In this document: positions 5,422-8,680 of the stretch, piece after piece
How the letters are laid out: each line of letters starts with the position of its first letter
How positions within the stretch are numbered: position 1 is the first letter of the stretch
Translations under genes and position numbers: made by a program
Notes under the pieces: model-generated
What the model was told of the DNA's origin: nothing
The model's input: only the letters and a program-made list of their open reading frames with translations
Database searches by the model: none
From: Singulisphaera sp. GP187
GTDB taxonomy: Bacteria > Pseudomonadota > Gammaproteobacteria > Burkholderiales > Burkholderiaceae_C
Assembly (NCBI GenBank): GCA_943327965.2
Contig: CALPYQ020000041.1
Span: forward strand, 1-8,680
DNA length: 8,680 bases
Direction of reading: 5' to 3'

Positions 5422-7743
5422 TTATTCTTCGGCAGTGGCTTGTCCACGCACACGGTGAGTGATTCGCTCAGCATTCAAAACTGCGGGTGTGCGCTTCAAA
5501 TTCTTGAGTACTGTTTCGAGGTGATTCAAATCGCGTACCGAGATGATGAACGTGTTTTCGGCAGCATCTTGCGCGCTGGCTTGTCCCATCTCAACATGAA
5601 CAATATCGACCTCTGAATTGGCCAAGGTGCCGGCCACGCGAGCCAACACGCCCTTGGTGTTGACCACTGTTACGCGAATACTGGTTTCAAAATTGCGAAG
5701 TGGTTCATCCGACCATTCAACACCAATGAACCGCTCGCTGTCCTTTTGTTGAAGCTTGAGGCCAACACTGCAATCGGCCGTGTGAACAGCCAAGCCTTCG
5801 CCTCGGCCCAAATAGCCCAGAATTTGATCACCAGGCAAGGGGCGGCAGCATGTGGAATAGACCACAGAAGCGTTTTCTGTACCGTCCAAAAGGATAGCGC
5901 CTTGAGACAAACTGTCGTTGGCCATGAAGCGTTCTCGCGTCATGAGCAGTGGGTCGGGTTTTTCACCCATTTCGGCCAAGAGGGCCGCAATTCGTTTGGC
6001 CACAATGCTGGCAATGCGTTTGCCCAAGCCCACGTCGACCAACAAGTCACTGCGATTTTTGTTGCCTGTGAAGCGCAACAATTTTTCCCACAAGGCATGG
6101 TAGCGCGTGGGGTCCTCTGGCAATTTTTCAATGCCCTCTGCACGCAATGCTTGCGTCAGTAGTTTCAAGCCCAAGTCCATCGACTCGCTGTGTGCCATGG
6201 TTTTGAGGTGATGCCGAATTCTGGAGCGGGCACGACCGGTTCGAACAAAGCCCAACCAAGAAGGATTGGGCGTTGAGGTGGGGTCGGTCATGACCTCGAC
6301 GATGTCGCCATTTTTCAATTCGGTTCGCAAAGGCACTTGTTGATTGTTGATCTTGGCAGCCAACAAGTGATCCCCCAAATTGCTGTGAATCATGTACGCA
6401 AAATCGACCACCGTGGCGCCACGCGGCAAAGACATGATTTGGCTCTTGGGCGTGAAAACATAAACGGCATCTGGGAACAAATCAACCTTGACGTGGTCCC
6501 AAAACTCAGAGGCATCGCGTGTTTCTTTTTGGATGTCCAGCAATGACTGGAGCCATTGCGTGCCCAAGCGTTCGGCTTCCATGCCGTTGCTGCTTTTGTC
6601 CTTGTAGAGCCAATGCGCTGCAACACCCGACTCGGCCACCACATTCATGGCTTCCGTGCGCATCTGAAACTCTACGTTGACGCCAGATGGGCCCACCAAA
6701 GTGGTGTGCAGTGACTGATAGCCATTGACTTTGCCAATGGCAATGTGATCTTTGAAACGGCCAGGCACAGGCTTGTACATTTGGTGCAAGATACCTAGCG
6801 CGGTGTAGCAATCGATGACCGATGGCACGATGAGCCTGAAGCCATAAATGTCAGTCACTTGTGCAAAGCTCAAATGCTTGCCATCCATCTTTTTGTAAAT
6901 GGAATAGAGTGTTTTTTCGCGACCAGAAATTTGAACCTTGATGCCCGCTTTAGAAAATGTAGACTCCAATTCACCTTGTACTTTTTGAATCAGATCTCGG
7001 CGTCGGTTGCGCGCCTTTGCAACCGCTTTAGACAAGACGTTGTAGCGCCAAGGCATTGAATAGCGAAATGACAAATCTTGCAGTTCACGGTAGGTTTGAT
7101 TCAAACCCAATCGGTGCGCAATGGGTGCATAGATCTCTAAAGTCTCAGAAGAAATGCGGCCCCATTTTTCGCGCGGCATGTCCGACATGGTGCGCATGTT
7201 GTGGGTGCGGTCTGCCAGCTTGATGAGAATGACGCGCACATCGCGGGCCATGGCCAACAGCATTTTTCTAAATGACTCGGCTTGATTTTCTTCACGCGTA
7301 TTGAATTCAAGCTTGTCGAGTTTGGTTAATCCGTCGACCAACTCTGCAACCGAAGACCCAAACTTTTCAATCAAGTCTGATTTGGTCACGCCGCAGTCTT
7401 CCATGACGTCGTGCATCAAGGCCGCCATGAGGGCAGGCGCATCCAATTTCCATTCGGTGCACTGTGTGGCAACCGCAATAGGATGGGTGATGTAAGGTTC
7501 GCCATTTTTGCGCAGCTGACCCAAGTGTGCTTCGTCCGCAAATTTGTAGGCCTTGCGAACCAGCTCAATGTCTGATTTAGACAGATAGCCTAACTGAGCG
7601 ACCAAAGCTGCAAAGCTGGCAGCGGCTGCATTGGCGGCACTGGCGGTGGGAGTGCCGACTTGGATGTTGTGGGCGTTGTTGCGCATTCCGGGTATTGAAG
7701 TACTACCGGATTTGTGAAAAATAGATGAAAAAGCTGCGCGCAT
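5422..7743 (-). CDS. spoT: Bifunctional (p)ppGpp synthetase/hydrolase, SpoT type
   Basis: A 773-residue long RSH protein that makes (p)ppGpp from GTP or GDP plus ATP and hydrolyses it to pyrophosphate and GTP/GDP. The HD hydrolase domain is intact: THP (86-88), H111-D112 in MHDVMED, and ADRTHNMRT (177-185). The synthetase domain has TDIYGFRL (297-304) and GYQSLHTT (341-348), with RFKD at 329-332, the charge pattern of bifunctional enzymes rather than RelA-only ones. A TGS domain (about 424-487), helical region, conserved-cysteine domain (C632, C633, H654, C658) and C-terminal ACT domain (about 688-760) complete the normal architecture. ATG 7743 is used, but GAGG lies only one base before it, so ATG 7686 (residue 20) is a credible alternative; the first 35 residues are poorly conserved in type. 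A terminator separates it from rpoZ upstream, unlike a simple gmk-rpoZ-spoT operon. Confidence 0.96.
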   Translation of the reverse strand: MRAAFSSIFHKSGSTSIPGMRNNAHNIQVGTPTASAANAAAASFAALVAQLGYLSKSDIELVRKAYKFADEAHLGQLRKNGEPYITHPIAVATQCTEWKLDAPALMAALMHDVMEDCGVTKSDLIEKFGSSVAELVDGLTKLDKLEFNTREENQAESFRKMLLAMARDVRVILIKLADRTHNMRTMSDMPREKWGRISSETLEIYAPIAHRLGLNQTYRELQDLSFRYSMPWRYNVLSKAVAKARNRRRDLIQKVQGELESTFSKAGIKVQISGREKTLYSIYKKMDGKHLSFAQVTDIYGFRLIVPSVIDCYTALGILHQMYKPVPGRFKDHIAIGKVNGYQSLHTTLVGPSGVNVEFQMRTEAMNVVAESGVAAHWLYKDKSSNGMEAERLGTQWLQSLLDIQKETRDASEFWDHVKVDLFPDAVYVFTPKSQIMSLPRGATVVDFAYMIHSNLGDHLLAAKINNQQVPLRTELKNGDIVEVMTDPTSTPNPSWLGFVRTGRARSRIRHHLKTMAHSESMDLGLKLLTQALRAEGIEKLPEDPTRYHALWEKLLRFTGNKNRSDLLVDVGLGKRIASIVAKRIAALLAEMGEKPDPLLMTRERFMANDSLSQGAILLDGTENASVVYSTCCRPLPGDQILGYLGRGEGLAVHTADCSVGLKLQQKDSERFIGVEWSDEPLRNFETSIRVTVVNTKGVLARVAGTLANSEVDIVHVEMGQASAQDAAENTFIISVRDLNHLETVLKNLKRTPAVLNAERITHRVRGQATAEE

Positions 7744-7761
7744 ACCTCAAATGTAACGCTT

Positions 7762-7772
7762 GTCTGACAGAC
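7762..7772. repeat. Perfect short palindrome upstream of spoT
   Basis: GTCTG-A-CAGAC is a perfect 11-base inverted repeat. It lies 19 bases before the spoT ATG and directly after the rpoZ terminator in the direction of spoT transcription. It could be an operator for a dimeric regulator or a 5' hairpin in the spoT leader. No regulator is recognised from it, and a repeat this short can occur by chance. Confidence 0.45.
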
Positions 7773-7776
7773 GTGA

Positions 7777-7809
7777 AAAAGCCCCAAGCAACTAAGCTTT
7801 GGGGCTTTT
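7777..7809 (-). terminator. Intrinsic terminator after rpoZ, potentially bidirectional
   Basis: The arms AAAAGCCCC (7777-7785) and GGGGCTTTT (7801-7809) pair perfectly, and the stem extends inward with AAGC/GCTT around a one-base bulge and an AACTAA loop. On the minus strand it ends in CTTTTTC, so it should stop gmk-rpoZ transcription before spoT. The plus strand also ends GGGGCTTTTG, but no plus-strand gene reads into it here. Confidence 0.85.
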
Positions 7810-7812
7810 GTG

Positions 7813-7832
7813 TTGGATCAAATTAGATCCAA
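7813..7832. repeat. Perfect inverted repeat between rpoZ and its terminator
   Basis: TTGGATC (7813-7819) and GATCCAA (7826-7832) form a perfect seven-pair hairpin with loop AAATTA. It lies twelve bases from the rpoZ stop and three bases before the terminator stem. It has no T-run of its own, so it is not itself a terminator. It could stabilise the rpoZ mRNA 3' end or be a protein site. A further six-base inverted pair GTAAAC/GTTTAC (7838-7853) overlaps the rpoZ stop codon. Confidence 0.5.
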
Positions 7833-7844
7833 TAGATGTAAACC

Positions 7845-8045
7845 TTAGTTTACTTTTTTGAGCATTTCCAAACCAACTTTGCCGGCTGCAATTTCGCGCA
7901 GGGCTGTAACGCCAGGCTTGTTTTTGCTTTCGACGCGAGGGGTGTGACCTTGGCTTAGCATGCGGGCACGGTAGGTGGCAGCCAATACCAATTGGAAACG
8001 GTTAGGGATCTGTTCCAAGCAATCTTCAACAGTGATGCGGGCCAT
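7845..8045 (-). CDS. rpoZ: RNA polymerase omega subunit
   Basis: A 66-residue protein with the conserved omega core: MARITVEDC at the N-terminus, [14 protein letters not shown] (15-28) and [16 protein letters not shown] (42-57). Omega binds the beta-prime subunit, aids polymerase assembly, and in E. coli its N-terminal A2 and R3 form part of ppGpp site 1; both residues are present here. It is shorter than the 91-residue E. coli protein, lacking the flexible C-terminal tail, which is usual for betaproteobacterial omegas. ATG 8045 is supported by GGAG about six bases upstream. It follows gmk after 20 bases, so the two are probably cotranscribed, and a strong terminator follows. Confidence 0.97.
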   Translation of the reverse strand: MARITVEDCLEQIPNRFQLVLAATYRARMLSQGHTPRVESKNKPGVTALREIAAGKVGLEMLKKVN

Positions 8046-8065
8046 GACGGTCTCCGGTAAGTAAA

Positions 8066-8680
8066 TCAGGTGATGTGGAGGGATTCGAAAGTTTCGGCAC
8101 GGTCTCGGCGCTGTGCAATGTACTTGAGGCGCTGAGCGTGCACGATGGCCTTGAGATCAAACAAGGCGCGATCGAAAACTTCGTTGATTATAACGAAGTC
8201 AAATTCTTTGACCTGAGCCAGCTCAATGGCGGCATTTTGCAGGCGCAATTCGATGGTTTCAGTGCTGTCCTCGCCTCTGCGCTCTAAGCGGCTGCGCAAT
8301 TCTTCCCAGCTGGGGGGCAAAATGAAGATGAGAATGGCATTGGCATACATCTTTTGAATTTGGATGGCGCCCTGGTAATCAATTTCCAAAATGACGTCTG
8401 AGCCTTGTGTCATGCGCTCTTCCAGCATTTTTTTAGACGTACCGTAGCGGTGGCTGTGCACATTGGCCCATTCGACAAAGGCATCGGCGCCCACCATGGC
8501 GTCAAATTCTTGCTGAGACACAAAGAAGTACTCGCGGCCATGCTTTTCTTGGCCGCGGGGCGCGCGGGTGGTATGCGACACCGATGGCAACACACGGGTG
8601 TCAAGCTCCATCAGGGCCTTGACCAGGCTGGACTTGCCCGCACCACTGGGGGCGGCTACAACGTAGAGGTTTCCAGGATA
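8066..8680 (-). CDS. gmk: Guanylate kinase, first one to three residues outside the window
   Basis: 204 residues are visible and the gene runs off the right edge just before its start codon, judging by the usual 205-207-residue length and by YPGNLYVV at the edge. Guanylate kinase transfers phosphate from ATP to GMP or dGMP to give GDP or dGDP in purine nucleotide synthesis, in the cytoplasm. Visible motifs, numbered from the window edge, are P-loop SGAGKS (12-17), the GMP-binding stretch [18 protein letters not shown] (35-53), HRYGTSK (77-83), EIDYQGA (99-105) and the lid arginines RLERRGEDS (131-139). All key elements look intact. It is followed after 20 bases by rpoZ. The conserved gmk-rpoZ linkage puts GDP supply beside the omega subunit and spoT. 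The promoter lies outside. Confidence 0.96.
   Translation of the reverse strand, partial: YPGNLYVVAAPSGAGKSSLVKALMELDTRVLPSVSHTTRAPRGQEKHGREYFFVSQQEFDAMVGADAFVEWANVHSHRYGTSKKMLEERMTQGSDVILEIDYQGAIQIQKMYANAILIFILPPSWEELRSRLERRGEDSTETIELRLQNAAIELAQVKEFDFVIINEVFDRALFDLKAIVHAQRLKYIAQRRDRAETFESLHIT

Noticed and set aside
5422..7743. Naming the RSH protein relA
   Set aside because: The HD hydrolase residues are intact and the synthetase carries RFKD, as in bifunctional enzymes; the gmk-rpoZ neighbourhood is also that of spoT.

Overview
The window looks like ordinary chromosome from a betaproteobacterium of the order Burkholderiales, probably of the Comamonadaceae type. This is inferred from protein sequence style and from the order gmk, rpoZ, spoT with a convergent greB; base composition looks mid-range by eye and was not computed. 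Nearly every base is accounted for. No gap between genes exceeds about 210 bases, and the largest (4625-4830) holds a tRNA gene, its probable promoter and a terminator. I see no insertion sequence, prophage, integrase, CRISPR array or toxin-antitoxin pair.

Left half (1-4624): a MoxR / von Willebrand A (VWA) locus. Four genes run leftward on the minus strand as a tight unit: a membrane-anchored HtrA-like serine protease without PDZ domain (2505-3461), a MoxR-type AAA+ ATPase (1450-2487), a soluble DUF58 protein with a VWA-type MIDAS motif (567-1460) and a membrane-anchored BatA-like VWA protein that runs off the left edge (1-574). The last three overlap end to start by 11 and 8 bases. A second, complete BatA-like VWA protein (3524-4624) is transcribed divergently from only 62 bases away. 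MoxR ATPases paired with DUF58 and VWA proteins are generally thought to act as chaperone or metal-insertion systems for envelope or enzyme targets. What this set works on cannot be read from the sequence. The protease at the head of the operon is the least expected member.

Middle (4625-4830): a tRNA-Arg(ACG) gene with encoded CCA, a probable extended -10 promoter and a strong intrinsic terminator.

Right half (4831-8680): transcription and stringent-response genes. greB (plus strand) faces spoT (minus strand), with 18 bases between their stop codons. Upstream of spoT on the minus strand lie rpoZ and gmk, the latter lacking only its first one to three residues beyond the right edge. A strong hairpin terminator lies between rpoZ and spoT, so spoT probably has at least part of its transcription independent of gmk-rpoZ. 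All four proteins touch (p)ppGpp physiology: Gmk makes GDP, SpoT makes and degrades (p)ppGpp, omega forms part of a ppGpp site on RNA polymerase, and GreB acts through the secondary channel shared with DksA.

Overall the genes are recognisable families. The best leads are the protease-MoxR-DUF58-VWA linkage, homopolymer tracts inside both VWA genes, and the regulatory structure at the rpoZ/spoT boundary and in the very short divergent region.
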